NCBI GenBank assembly: GCA_018697195.1
Contig: CM031858.1
Span: 131,267,241-131,331,240 of the forward strand
DNA: 64,000 nt
From: Certhia americana
Taxonomy: Eukaryota; Chordata; Aves; Passeriformes; Certhiidae
Direction: 5' to 3'
Shown: piece after piece, positions 45,201 to 57,731 of the stretch
Layout: every line of letters starts with the position of its first letter
Numbering within the stretch: position 1 is the first letter of the stretch
Notes under the pieces: generated by a model
Database searches by the model: none
Told to the model about the DNA's origin: nothing
What the model saw: only the letters and a program-made list of their open reading frames with translations
Translations under genes and position numbers: made by a program

Positions 45201-47240
45201 ACTTCCTGAGATGGACATGTGTTGCTGAATATTGTCATGAAGATTATGCTGTTTATGCAATAATTTGTGAACATGTACAGAATTTTATATAAATTTCAAA
45301 CAATTTTTAAAAACAGAACTGCTGTGAACACAAACATCTTTAAAAAGGAATCAAGTGAAAGTAACTTTATGATATAGCAAACAGAATATGCTACTTTTGA
45401 AAGACATTCTGAAGAGTCTGTTTTTCCAACTTTTGGAGAGAGATCTTAATTAAAAAAAAACTGGTTTTACAACACAGTGCCCTGTTTACAACAGATTATA
45501 CTCTCATCTACAGCTGCGGATGAAAGATTAATTTCAAGGAGGGGTTTTCTGTAAAAATAATTGTCTGTACAATAGCGGGTGTTTCTTGCCTCTCTTATGA
45601 GTGATGCATTAGAAGCACAGAATGTCAACCATTTGAATTTGTTTCATGCCTAAATCAAAGTGCTTTGATTAAATACATAATCTGCCATATCTTTACAGAA
45701 GGTTGGTTAGCAAATCTGCTAGCTATCGCAGGAATCACAAGTGCAAATCATTAACCATTTGTACAGTCAGACCTTCATGGTTTATTATATGAAGTTAACA
45801 CAATAAAACTGCTTTGGGTTAAAAGTTTGAGAATGTGATTTGAAACTTGAGTATGGTTCATGAAGTTATTTTTTATAATGTCTATTACCTTACTTGAATT
45901 ATTGAAGATAACAGTATATTTTTAAGAATGCAGTAATGTGCATAAAATTGGTTATCTTTTTCATTCCCTACAGTTCTTGGTTGAATCAGGATCCCATCTA
46001 AAAACTGTATTCTTTCAACTTCTAAATTCATTAAATGAACTGAAATCAGACTTTTCCTTCTCCTAACGCTTGTTGACTTACCATATCCAATTCTGTTGTC
46101 TATATTACTAAAACTCTGAACAAAGTAAAATGAATTTTTCACTCAATAATTATTTGGATTTCAAAGATCTGTTGGAGAACTGGAGTAGCTTCAGACAGCT
46201 TTAATTGACGTTGTCAAAAACAGTTATCAGGAACACATTTTTTTTACTGCCTTAACCTGTAGTATGTAGAATGTGTCTAGACTTCTGGACAGGAGTTAGT
46301 GTTTTTGTATTAAAAAAAATTAAAAATTATGCAAGTAAAGCAGTTGTAAAATAAAGACCATTTCCCGCTTGAAACTGTTAATTAAGATGGCATTGAAGAT
46401 GTGTTGTCATTTTCAGGCACTGTAATGATGTGATATTGAACTGGATGTGTGTTTGTGTCTGTAAGGTACATGCTCAGCCATGTGCACTGTAAATAGCCTT
46501 TACAAAAATTGGTTTGCTAAGGATGGTATTTAATATCACCTGGTAAGTTCAGTTGAAGAGTCAGGATTCTTTTCAAATGATTGAATTCTGGTTTTGTGGC
46601 ACAAACAGAATTGTTAACAGCTGTAACAAGTGGTACTGATCAACAGTCTTGTGCTCTTTCTGTACTCAACTGCAGTTTGACAGTATTGCAAGGCAATAGC
46701 AGATAATGAAGTAAGCTGGGTTTAATTGTACTGAAAATGCACCTGCTGATGAAGAGTTTTCATAATAAATGGATACTAACTTGCACAGGTATTATTAACT
46801 CCTGTATATCAGGTACATGACACCCTAATTTGACCTGTTAAAATAAATTGAGCATATTGATGGTATTGATTTTTTTTACTGGGAGGGAGTAATGTTTGTG
46901 GTATTTTTCATGACTGATGTAAAATAAATTTAGAACTGAAGTACAGCTTTTCAAGGAGTATCTTAAGGTAACATGAAAAATAGGATATTATGAAATCATG
47001 CAGAGTCCTTTGCACGTAAATAATACTATAATTTTACTTGTCTTCATAGTAAAGGTTAAAAAATACCCTTTGAGTTCAGGTTTTTAATGTATGTCTGAAA
47101 TCTGTTTCCAATCTGTGTTATGCTATGAGCCTCTTTTATAGAAAATACAAAGATTTTATGTAATGAAAGAGACTGCCCCCAAGGACTTTCACTGCATAAA
47201 TTCTTTTTTTTTTTTTCCTCTTGAAAATAAAATTGGTGAT
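45201..47240 (+). other. MTDH: MTDH 3' UTR with several polyadenylation signals
   Basis: Non-coding, AT-rich sequence follows the stop. AATAAA occurs at 45802, 46350, 46764, 46842, 46923 and 47226, consistent with alternative polyadenylation and a long 3' UTR. Which sites are used cannot be decided here. The downstream limit given is the last clustered signal, and the UTR could extend further. Confidence 0.6.
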
Positions 47241-49639
47241 ATTTCTGGGTTGGTCAAATAGCTTGTCATTCTGGAAAAAGAAACAAACTAGCTAAAACAT
47301 AGGAACCCTGCTAACTGCTACTGCTAAGCAGGGTGATATAAATACATAGCCTTCCTTTCAAAATATTGTTACCTATTTAGCAGCACCTCTTACTGTTTCC
47401 TTAATGTGCAGTTTCAATGTTTTAGAAAGCAAAACTTGCTTTATTTGACATTCATTGAAGAGGTAGTAACTCTATATCATACTGTCTATAAATAGAAACT
47501 TGGTTATCTATGTACTGTCATGTTTCTATGATTCAAGCAGTGGTTAGTCTTAATGATACACTGAATCCAGACTTTGGTACTTGGATAGAGCAAAAAACAC
47601 CATTTTAAAGAAACTTAATTTTTTTCTTTTTTCTTTGGGTTTGTTTTTCTGTTGTCATTGAATGCATGGAATGGTTTCATAAATCCAATACATTGTTTTT
47701 TTCTAAATACTCTGGAATTATTTGTATGTGTAATTTAAACTTGTGATGATGTGTAATTGGATAGTCATGGCATATTTTTATTTCTCTTGTGGGGAGGGAA
47801 AGGTGTACAGAATTCATATGTACTTGTTACAAAGGTAACTGCATCGGTTTGGAGGGGGGTGAAAACTATTTCTGATGCCCTTTTAGAAGTCTAAAGAAAA
47901 AAGTGCAAGTGAAGAGCACTACTTTAATATTTACTAAGAAAGAATGTACATATTAAAAGCATTTCAAAATTTATAGAAATATTTCTAGTACTGTTGTGTT
48001 GTAACTGAATTGTATCTCATTTGAAACTGCCCTATTAATAGCTCTAGCCATGGGATTTTCCTGTGAATAAGGCTTTTGCAAAGTGCAGACATCAGAGTAC
48101 ATAGTTTAAGCAGACTTCCATCTATTAGTTGTTGTGCTTTTAACTCAACTAGATTGCCAGTCAAGATTTCAGCTGTTAAAATTTGCAGGTCTCTCACAGA
48201 CACTTGTACATCTTGAGTCTCCTCCTGGTGACCACTGAGTAAAACTGTGCAGTTCTGGTTTTTCAGGCCAGTACTACAAGATTCCTTCATTGTTCTGCTA
48301 AAACTGGAAGGAGAAAAATCTTTAAAATTTTAATTGCTTCTTAAAATACTCTGCTAAAAGTATTTTATTGTTAAAATTCTGTGTGAATCACTTCATTTAA
48401 TAACAAAGAGCATCAGCCAAATGAATGGGGGGGAAGGAGCAGGAAGGGCTGCATGACTGATAGTTCCTCACTTGAAAGTAATGTGACAACACAATGGATT
48501 TTGCTTGCTGCAGGACTGTCAGAACTGCTGTTAATTCCAGTGGCTGTTGATATGATAAGGTGGGATGATACCTGTTTCTTCATGGGTGGAGGTTGGGAAT
48601 TATTGTTGCCTGTGTTCTGTATCATGTTATTAATGATTCTTGGGTTGTTCCTGTTGAAACTTGGTTGAATTACTAAAATTGCCTGTTTTCGGTAGTGGAT
48701 CCCTTCAGTTGAGGAAACTATTGAACTTCTGCTCTTTTAATTTCTGGTTATTTGTACCAAGCTGAAGGTTTCTGGTTCACTGAAAATTGGTTTTCTAACT
48801 GAAACTGTGATGTCTTTAATGTTGGTGTATTTGGAAAAGTGCATTTAAAACTCATAACATGAAACTCATGGTTTCAGGAATTCATACAATACTCTTTAAA
48901 AAAACATGCTTAGGAACATTTGTAGCTATAAACAAACACATTTTCTGTCTTATTTGTAACATTAAGTGATCCCTTAACTTCGCTCAGTATTTTTAATTCA
49001 GTCCATGGCAGAGGGTAAGTCGTGGATCACTCGCAACTGAATTGCCACAATTTAGTCTGACACTAAATGAACTCAAAACTGGCTAGTATGAGGTGGTCCC
49101 CTGTTTTCTCAAAGATAGCAAGGCCTATGCTAACAGTATTTCCACTTAGCTCTTCAACAGACTCTGACCTTAAGTGATTCCTTATTTCAAATACTTGGTG
49201 GAGTATAAGCCAAATACGGTGTTACTGAGGTGGGTTTTTTCAGAGGCCGTTCTTACAAAGGCTGCCACAGTTTGTTTTTCATGGCTGCTATTTTCCTTGG
49301 CCAACCTTACCTATGTAGCTAACAAATAAAGTCATGCCTTGAGCTATGTCTGCAGACAAAGCTCTTGATGGGAGAGAATTCCTCTCTGATGTGATTCTGT
49401 AACTTGGACTTGCTCTCAGACAGCCGGGCTTCAATGTGTCTTTTGGGACCTGGGAGACTGGTGCCTTTCTGAGCTATAGCCATTTAGCCAAAAGAGTAGG
49501 AGCTGTATCAACTGCTGTCCCACTGCTGCTGAGGGGCTGGCCATATATCTAAGGACATGGAAGGTTTGCTTCTGCGCTCAGAAGTTTTCAAAGGCACTGT
49601 GAAAGATTAGTAACCTCACGTTCTCACCATTCCATAGAG
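47241..49639. other. Intergenic DNA downstream of MTDH
   Basis: No gene is recognised. On the minus strand 47985-48290 is an open 101-codon frame starting ATG and preceded by a good acceptor-like TTTTTCTCCTTCCAGTTTTAG. At 48413-48844 another minus frame runs 143 codons with one internal stop. Neither resembles a protein I know, the two cannot be joined in phase at obvious donors, and such lengths occur by chance in this much sequence. CR1-like sequence begins near the end of the interval. Confidence 0.5.
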
Positions 49640-52045
49640 GCAGCTAGTGAATGCGGAAAATACCTACAGTATGGATACCTGCCTGAAATCACTGCAGTGT
49701 TAATTTTTTTCAAGAAGGGACAGATGCCAGGAAAAGCTTCCCTGGAGGGTAAAGAAGCTAATGAGTGCTGTGACTTTCAAGAATGCTCTTCTGAAAGTGC
49801 AAGAACAGTTCATCCCCTTTAAAGATAAGGGATGGAGGAGGAGCGAGAGCTTCGGCTTAACTTCGAGGTTCTGACTCAAAAGCAATGCTCACCAGAGACA
49901 GAAATGTGAGGACTATGTGGACATTGCCACAGTGTGCAAAGATGCAGTTATAAAAGAAAAAGCTCAACTCCAATTGAATTTGGCCAAGATGACGAGAAAT
50001 ACAAGGAAGGGTTCTTTGGGTACAGAAACAATAAACAGAAGGCAAATCCTGTGCCGTTGATAAACAGAACAGAATTAGTCACTGGTAATGCTGAAAAGTC
50101 AGAGGCTCTCAACAGTTCCTTCACCTCTGTCTGCGCCAGCACTGCTGGGCCCCTGGTCCTGGGACCAAAACTCCAGGCTGATGCAAACAGATCCAGCAGT
50201 GTCATTGAAGGAAGAGTGGGGGTTGAGCTATTACAGGAGCTGACATAGTAAGGCTGCTCCCCATAATCTTTGAGAAGCTGTAGATTTGAGGGAATGGCAG
50301 AAGACTGAAAAAGGCTAATGTACCCCCCTCCACAAGAAAGGCTTAAAGGAGGATCCAGGGAATTTTAGGCCTATCAATCTTGCTTCAGTCCCTGAGAAAA
50401 TTATGGAACAAATCCTTCTGGTAGCTATCACAGGACTGGGAAAAGCCAACATAGATTGACAAAAGACAAATTGAGCTTTATAAACATGGCCACCTTCTGT
50501 GACAAAGTAAGCTGCTTGGTCGATATGGGGTGGGTGGTGGACGTTGTCTCCTGGATCTCTCCAAGGCTTTCAGTATGTATTTCTCCAGCCTCTCTCTGGA
50601 GAAACAGATGGGCTATGGTGTGGAGGAGTGCTCCACGTGGAGGTGGGAACTAGCTGAGGCAGCAGACAGAGGGTGCTGGCAAATGGCTCCTTTTCAAATG
50701 GACAGTGTGGCACAAGTGGGATCCCCAGGGACTGATGCTGGGCCCAGTGCTGTTCAATATCAATAAAGTGATTGGGAAGATGGGATCAAGTGTACCATGA
50801 TGAAGTTTCACAGTGATACCAAACTGAGTGGGAAAGTGGACACTGGAAGAGAGAACCACCCTGCAGGAAGATTTGGATAGGCTGGAGAGTAGCTAACAAG
50901 AATCTGATGAAGTCCAGCAAGGGCAACAGTAAGGTCTTTCACCTGGGAAAACATAACCTAGGTGTGCAGCACAGGCTGCATCTACCCAGCTGGGAGCATC
51001 TCTGTGAAAAGGGATTGGGGATCCAGGTGGACAATCAGATCAGTATGAGCAGTGCTGTGCTGAAAGCCAACAGGGTGCTGGGCTGCATCCACACGGGCAT
51101 CACCAGCAGAGATCCAGAAGTCATTGTCCCACTCTGCTCAGTGCTCATCAGGCCACACTGGAATTCTGTGCTCAGCTTTGGTCTCTGCTGTGCACAAAAG
51201 ATGTGCACAGGCTGGAGAAGGTTCAGAGAAGAGCCACAGACTGGAAAGCCTGTGACAGGAGCAAAGGCTGACAAAACTGGGTTTGTTCAGCCTTGAGAAA
51301 AGAAGGCTTAGGGGAGACCTTATCACCCTGTTCATTATAAATGAAGATGGAGACTCCCTTTTTACAAGAAGTCACATGTGTTAGCGTTCAGGAACACACA
51401 TAATCATGGACTGATTATATGCAGGTGCTTTTATTGAAGCGCGTGGGAACTAAGGGTATTGCAACCCAAATCTAGCTCTGTCGTCTTTGTCCAAGGTGCA
51501 CATATTTATACAATTTTCAGCTATAGCTGTTATACAACTTTAGTTACGTCAATAATCACTATAACAACCTTATCATTACAGTTTCATTAACTTTATCAAT
51601 ATTGCTTCATGAGAGTTAGCTCATCCTTGTACCAACATGTACGAATCTTATCTCTGGGTGGGTGTCTTGGAGACCCCAAGTACCAGTTCCCATTATGGGT
51701 GGATATTTTGGAGATTCCCAAGTATCCATTCCTGTAAGCCTTTACTTACTAACCCATCCCTAATACCAAGCATTCTTGCGGCCTACTTCTACATGACTTT
51801 TAAAACATTTAACCCTATACTAACACATGGAAAAGGGATTCCTGTTATTCCTGTGAAGGTTCCAATTGGACACATGGGAGAATTTTTTCACAGTGAGAAC
51901 AATCAGCTGTTGGAATAATCTCCCCAGGGAAGTTGTGGATTTTCCCAACATTGGAGACTTTTGAAATCTGGCTGAATAGGTTGCTGGGCCATCTTGTCTC
52001 AACTGTGCTTTTGCCAAGAAAGGTTGGATCAGATGATCCTTGTAC
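49640..52045 (+). mobile_element. CR1 LINE of about 1.95 kb, interrupted by a solo LTR
   Basis: CR1 ORF2 remnants run in order: the TTTTTCAAGAAGGGACAGATGCC region, the reverse-transcriptase core (50340-50900), the C-terminal domain (50940-51370) and, after the LTR, TTTTTCACAGTGAGAACAATC through GAAAGGTTGGATCAGATGATCC (about 52035). Multiple frameshifts and stops make it inactive. The 5' edge is uncertain and may lie somewhat upstream of 49640. The inserted LTR (51379-51835) is younger than this copy. Confidence 0.9.
51379..51835 (-). mobile_element. Solo LTR inserted in the CR1, with CATG target duplication
   Basis: The element is 457 bp long, with inverted terminal bases TGTTAG...CTAACA. 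It is flanked by an exact 4-bp duplication CATG (51375-51378 and 51836-51839), and removing it restores continuous CR1 sequence. On the minus strand it has a TATA box (TATAAATA, plus 51502-51510) and an AATAAA signal (plus TTTATT 51430-51435) in the right order for U3-R-U5. No viral coding sequence remains. The 4-bp duplication fits a gammaretrovirus-like (ERV1) group. Confidence 0.9.
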
Positions 52046-55000
52046 TGTACTTTAAGGAAAAAAACTATGGCACCACCAAATGCCATAAAGCTAGCCAGAT
52101 ACATTATTGAGTGCACTAAAATTATGAACAGAAAACAGACTACAGTAAAATTCTACATGAGTGCTTGCTACCTGTCTTTCCATAAGTGGTTTGGGCTTTT
52201 CCTGTGGTATACATAAAATGCATCTCAAGAATTGTGTGTCTATCAATCAAATTCTGCAGTTATGAAGGTGATGTTCTCCAGATGTTTGAGACTTTGACAG
52301 ATCCATATCTTCTTCAAAGACTCTACTGCTTTAGGTTACTGCAATATTAAACAGTATCCTTTTCATAACCACCACTATGTAGTTGCTGAATTACAGAATG
52401 TAATCCATCAGTGATAGTGTAAGGGGGAATAAAACCTGATTAAAAAAGCTGTAGTCTTGGCCAGCTGAGTTTTGTCAGGAGCAGTTTAGGACAGGGCAGC
52501 TGCCCCATGTGCCTGTTTCAAGTCATCTGTTACAAGTGACCCAGCATCATCTTCCATTTGACTTTTGAAATGTTGTTCCAATTTTGTGCCTTAGTTACAC
52601 TGCCCTTTAGCCTTTAGCCTGGCTGCAAAATTGAGTCTTTCAGTTGCTCTGAAACTTTTTCAGGTTAAACTCCTTCTCCATGAACTCTTGCCTTCTTGTT
52701 CTGTGTAGCCACTTCTAGAGAAACCGAATCTGAGATTGCATGGTAACTCTTGCAGAGCAGTAGCCAACACCCAGCAGCAGTGATGCCAGCTCACCCTAAC
52801 CCCTGCCTGCCCTGCCCCTCTGACTCACCTCCAGCAAGGGCAAAGGTAGCTGCCAAATCAGGTGAGGGCTGTGGTGATATTGAGAGTTATTCTAACTCCA
52901 GCTGGCTCTCTGGTATTTCTGCTGTAAGTCAAATCTGTGGCCTATGTAAAGTAGGGTTAATATTGGTGTTGCACCAAGTATGAGACTCACACAATTGTAT
53001 TTAACCGTTGAGGGTCCACCTTCATAGATACCGTCTGTTAACATCATGCCTGTCTAGTTATTTTTAACACATTTAATATCCTTAATCAGTGGATATTTTC
53101 AGTAGTTTCTCCATTTTTGTTGGAATTCTTTTCTGCATTTTCCAAAGATGGTGGTTCAAACAGCAGTCTGCTCTGAACAAAAGTTTATTTAATTAAAAGA
53201 AAACCTGTCTTTTTAATAAACAAAAATAGTGTTACTTGGACTTGACCTGTGTATTGAACACTTTTGAACAGTAGTATTAGTAGTAAAAAGTATCTAAGTG
53301 CTTTTCTGGAGTGGGCTCAGCACTTGATAGAATTGAGCTAGCAAATCAATACTGTGCTATTTTATATTCATATACTACAGACATGCAGTTCAAAGTCATC
53401 CAACTCATGCAGACTGCTGTTAACTGGAATTTCTTTATGATGTTTTAGGAGCATGGTTTATTTCTGTGAGCCCTTAGCACTCATGTAGAACAGAAAATTT
53501 AATGACTCTTTTTGTAATGATTAAAACACTTTAACTTGTGCTGCCTTGACTATGAACAATGTTTTTTAGAGATGAATAATTGACGGGTTCCAAAGCCTGA
53601 CAGAGGTGACTGAGAGAGGCAGGTTTCACATACACAAAGATTGCCATATGTTTTGGATTTCTGCAAACACGTCATGTGAATACTAGACTATGGTCAAACT
53701 TAAGTCAGAAGTCTTTGTGTCTCATTAGAAAATAATTTTTTGTCTGTTTCACTTTCAGCCAGCACAAGATCATTATGGGAAAGCAGGAGTGTGAGTGCTC
53801 CACTTTACCTTAAGAATTCCATCTCTAAAAGTCTTAAATTTGCACTAGTATGCCACTGGAATTTGTACTGCCAGATAGCATTTTGCTGGAACACATTTTC
53901 TTATGTGAACACTCAATGTAATGTTAGCATCTCTTGAGAGCAACACACGTTATCTTTCACACAGTGTTTCACTTCTGCTCTGTGTTACTGCTGTATGAAG
54001 GACATGATATTTTTTGGTGCTTTAAATTCTTCAGACTTAATAATTCCAAGTATTTCTTGAGTAGTCCACCTCAAAGAAGGTATTTTAACTGAAATTTAAC
54101 TGAAGAATTCCTAATTGCAATTTTTTTTTTTTTTTTAATGGCAAATCAGCAGCTTAGCCCTGCTCCAAATGAAGTGAGCTATCAGCAGGGTGTTCTGTCA
54201 GGGCTTTAAGGACGTCTCCATCTCATCAGCGTGGTAAAACTCACAGTGAGGGGTGCTGTCTTACAAATATGAAACTGTCCTATGTTACAGTTAAGTGGTT
54301 TAAAGGCTCATATACATTAAACATCAAAAGGGAAGAGGAAAAATGTGCAGATTTGCATTTTCAAACTACATTTGGGTTTGGAGAATGTCATGTTGGTGAT
54401 CAGTGATTTTTGCATTACAAATGAAAAGAAAGTTCTCTCCAAAGTGGCAGATGTGTATTGTTCTGGTCTGCAGAGATGGGGTTTCTGAAAGCTAAGACTA
54501 AACCTCTGGTATCCTTAAGGTTTGTGCATAAATGTTTGACACTAAATGAGTTGCAGTTAAGATGATGAGTTACAATTGTGTCTTACTGCAGTTACACTTT
54601 CTCTGTGCCTTTTCTAGTCCATTACTTAATACCACTGTGAGCTGGGACAGCTCTGTAATGTTGGTTCAGTCAGGATTTCCCAAAGTTGCCTAAGGCTGTA
54701 ATCAAACATGTTCAGATGTGCACGCCTATAAAACACTTTATGGTCACAGTATAGTAATATACATTGATAGCCTATATTGGGACACAGCAGAAAGCTGTGT
54801 GATTGTGAGACATGCTTTTGAAACAATATACTGCCCTTGGAGGTCAGCTGGCAAGTAATGCTATTTCAGTGGAATTATATTGGAATTTATTATGTGATTT
54901 GCTGTACAAAAGATAAAAAATTAGAGATATGATTTAAACTATCACTTCTGACATTAGGTATCTTAGAATAATGTTTTGGAGACTGTGAGGAAGAGAAGCC

Positions 55001-55048
55001 AAGACTGTCTTTGGTTTTTATAATTAGGAGAATATTAGCAGCCTTGTT

Positions 55049-55053
<5 letters not shown>

Positions 55054-55088
<35 letters not shown>
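55054..55088. repeat. Poly(T) run of 35 nt
   Basis: An uninterrupted T tract is followed by AGAAGAAACAAT. It could be the A-tail of a minus-strand retrocopy, but no gene-like sequence or AATAAA is seen on the minus strand directly before it and no flanking duplication was found. Confidence 0.9.
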
Positions 55089-55092
<4 letters not shown>

Positions 55093-57386
55093 GAAACAAT
55101 ATAAAATATACAGTATTAGCTTCAGTCTCATCCCACACGCACATACATATGGTACTGGTGGCTCCAACTTATGTAGCTTTAAATCTAGATGTCCTAGATG
55201 CATTTCCTAGTATGTATGAAAGATTTATAAATTGGAACAAACTTAATCCTGTTAAACTTTCTGCACCATCAGCACTGTATACAAGTGTTTTCCTTGCTCT
55301 TGAAGTAGTAATATCATCAGTGCTGTATCTCTGTACTTCATGAAGGACATATCATGGACCTGTAATTACTTAGAGTGTATATAAAAGGTTACATTGCATG
55401 TACAGTACTTGCAGTTTGCCTCTGCAGAAAAAGGCACATATTGGCTAACTGGGTTTGAATTGCTGTCATGTACTCAGCAAATCAATCATCAAGGGGATTC
55501 AGGACAGACAGCTGAAGGGGACAAACCCAGCTGATATTTTCACAGTAGAAAGCCACCAGCTCCTATGGCATGCTCTGCAGGCTTGGCTGGAAAGCAATTG
55601 ACCTCCACTGGTGACTTCCTAATAAGCAGTAGATGGGTGAACAAGCAGAGGATGTGATACCATGAAAAAGTTAAGTGCTTTTTTTAGCATAGAAAACAAT
55701 ACGTGAGACTGGCAGTTTCTGTAATGTTCCATGGCAAACTTCTGCCTGCAGTGAACAATGTTGAGAAGAACTGGATGACATTCCCTGGAATTTGCTCAAG
55801 AGTCCAGCAGACTTGGAATAGAGCAGGAAGAGAGGGGTAACTCCACAAATATTCAAAGTAATGATGCTGATGCTTTTCAGTTGCTTTCAAGCTGGTAGTA
55901 GCTCAAAGCTCTGGGTTTTGGCAGGTTTGGCTTAATATGCTAAAGAATAAATTGCACTTGGTGGAAAGTCTAAGCAGGTCTCTAGGCAAAATGATGAGTT
56001 ACTGCTTGAAACCTGACTGACATCTAAAAATCTGAAACTGGGAAGTGTTTCCTGTGTAAGTAACAGGCAGTAATAAATCACAGTTATGGAAGACATGTTG
56101 TTTCAATTCTTCTTGACTGTACTTAAAATCAGTATTGGTTCTCAATAGAATGGAAGGATGTGATTTATCACTAGACTGAGATTGTTGATAGAAGACAAAA
56201 TGATCATGAGTTCTACTAGATATAACCAAAAAAATCCAAAGAGGTATGTCAACAACACATGCTTGATGATCAAATCTCGGAGAGGTGCGGGGGTTGAGGG
56301 GGAATATCTATATTCTTTTATACTAAAGAAAAGGGGAAAAAAAGTGATGTTTTAAAAGAAGGTGAAAACCCTTAATCACATGATGAAGAAGGGAATTAAA
56401 TCTGGAAACATTCCCAGCGTTGAGCCATACTCAAATGAATCCATAAATTAAACATTAACTAATTTAACTAATGGAACTAAAAGGAAGTAAACGCTATATG
56501 ATGTATATTAGCTTTTCTTAGAAGGTTTGCCTCTCCTATCAATCAAAGACCTGTGACCTCTCTGACTGCAAACTCAACACAGTATTAAAAACTGTCACTG
56601 AGATTTCCTTTGCTGAAGCAATCTGGCAAGCAGTGAGACTGCTGGCAACACAACAACCAATTTATCCAACAGCCCTGTCTCATCCTTGTATGCTGTACTT
56701 TATGTTCTATAATTGGCTACAGATAATGGATGAAATGTCCCAGTCAGTTTAATGCTGTGTCCTGCATAAGCATTCAGGTCAAAAAACCAAAAAGCTCCAA
56801 GCATGACCTTCCACTGGGCCAGTGTAGTAAAAGGTCAAGTGTAAATCTGGGGATGTTTTAATCTGAGTAGGGAGAGGAATGGGGGTACAATCCCAATACT
56901 GTGTCCATTGATTAAATGAATACTGTTATGACTGATGCCTGCAGTTCTAAAACAAAGTACAAAACTGTCTAGATCCCCACACTAGTGAGGGAAGCAATAA
57001 ATATACTTAAAGGAATGAAAGCAATGTCTGATGAGCAGAAAGTTAATTTATCAAAAAAACTTGGAGAAGAATTTGTATAGAGACAAATTATTAGGATATG
57101 AGGTGGTAAAGGGCTCATTAGCCTGGTGGAGGAATAGGTGATGAATTTTAGTTATATACAGGACACCTGCACCTACCGATTTTGTTGATAACAGTTGCAA
57201 TTAGTGGTGATGTCTCCACTTAGTATCTTCAGGTATGCTGAGCCAGCAGGGGAAAAACCAGGAGAACTAAAGCTATTACAGAAATTTACAGACTTCCCAA
57301 AGGCAAAAGGAGAGAGTTCTTTATTTTTAAGGTACTGGCAGAGCCAGGCTATAACTCCAGTGTAAACATCTTCTGCAAGGGAAAAC

Positions 57387-57731
57387 ATGAGCCCCTGGCA
57401 GCCCTGTGCAAAAGTGATTAAGAAAGAAAAGGGAGAGGAGAACAGGAGAGGACACGAAAGAGCCACATGCTTTCAGAAGCAGGCACTCCATGTAGAGCAG
57501 ATCTCCTCTGAGGAAACTGCAGCCTTTGGAAAGCAAACTATATCTGAGGAAAAGCTTCAAGAACATGTTACCAAATTTCAAATCTGCTGCCAAGAAAATA
57601 ATTTGATAATTGCCCAGCTTATTTTTGAGGATTCTTGCAAATGTAGCACAGATGATTTCATCTCACCCAAAATACTAAAATTAATCTGTGAGGCTAGCAA
57701 GAATGAGAAGGCTAGAAGAAGAAAGAGCTGA
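57387..57731 (+). other. Unrecognised open frame, 114 codons
   Basis: ATG to TGA without splice support. It is polar and charged, with a middle section rich in Glu, Gln and Cys and a basic C-terminus. It matches no family I recognise. Codon composition looks protein-like, but the length is within chance expectation for a 64-kb window, so it is listed only for checking. Confidence 0.15.

Noticed and set aside
50907..51296. Open frame of 129 codons
   Set aside because: It is a remnant of the CR1 reverse-transcriptase ORF inside the LINE, not a host gene.
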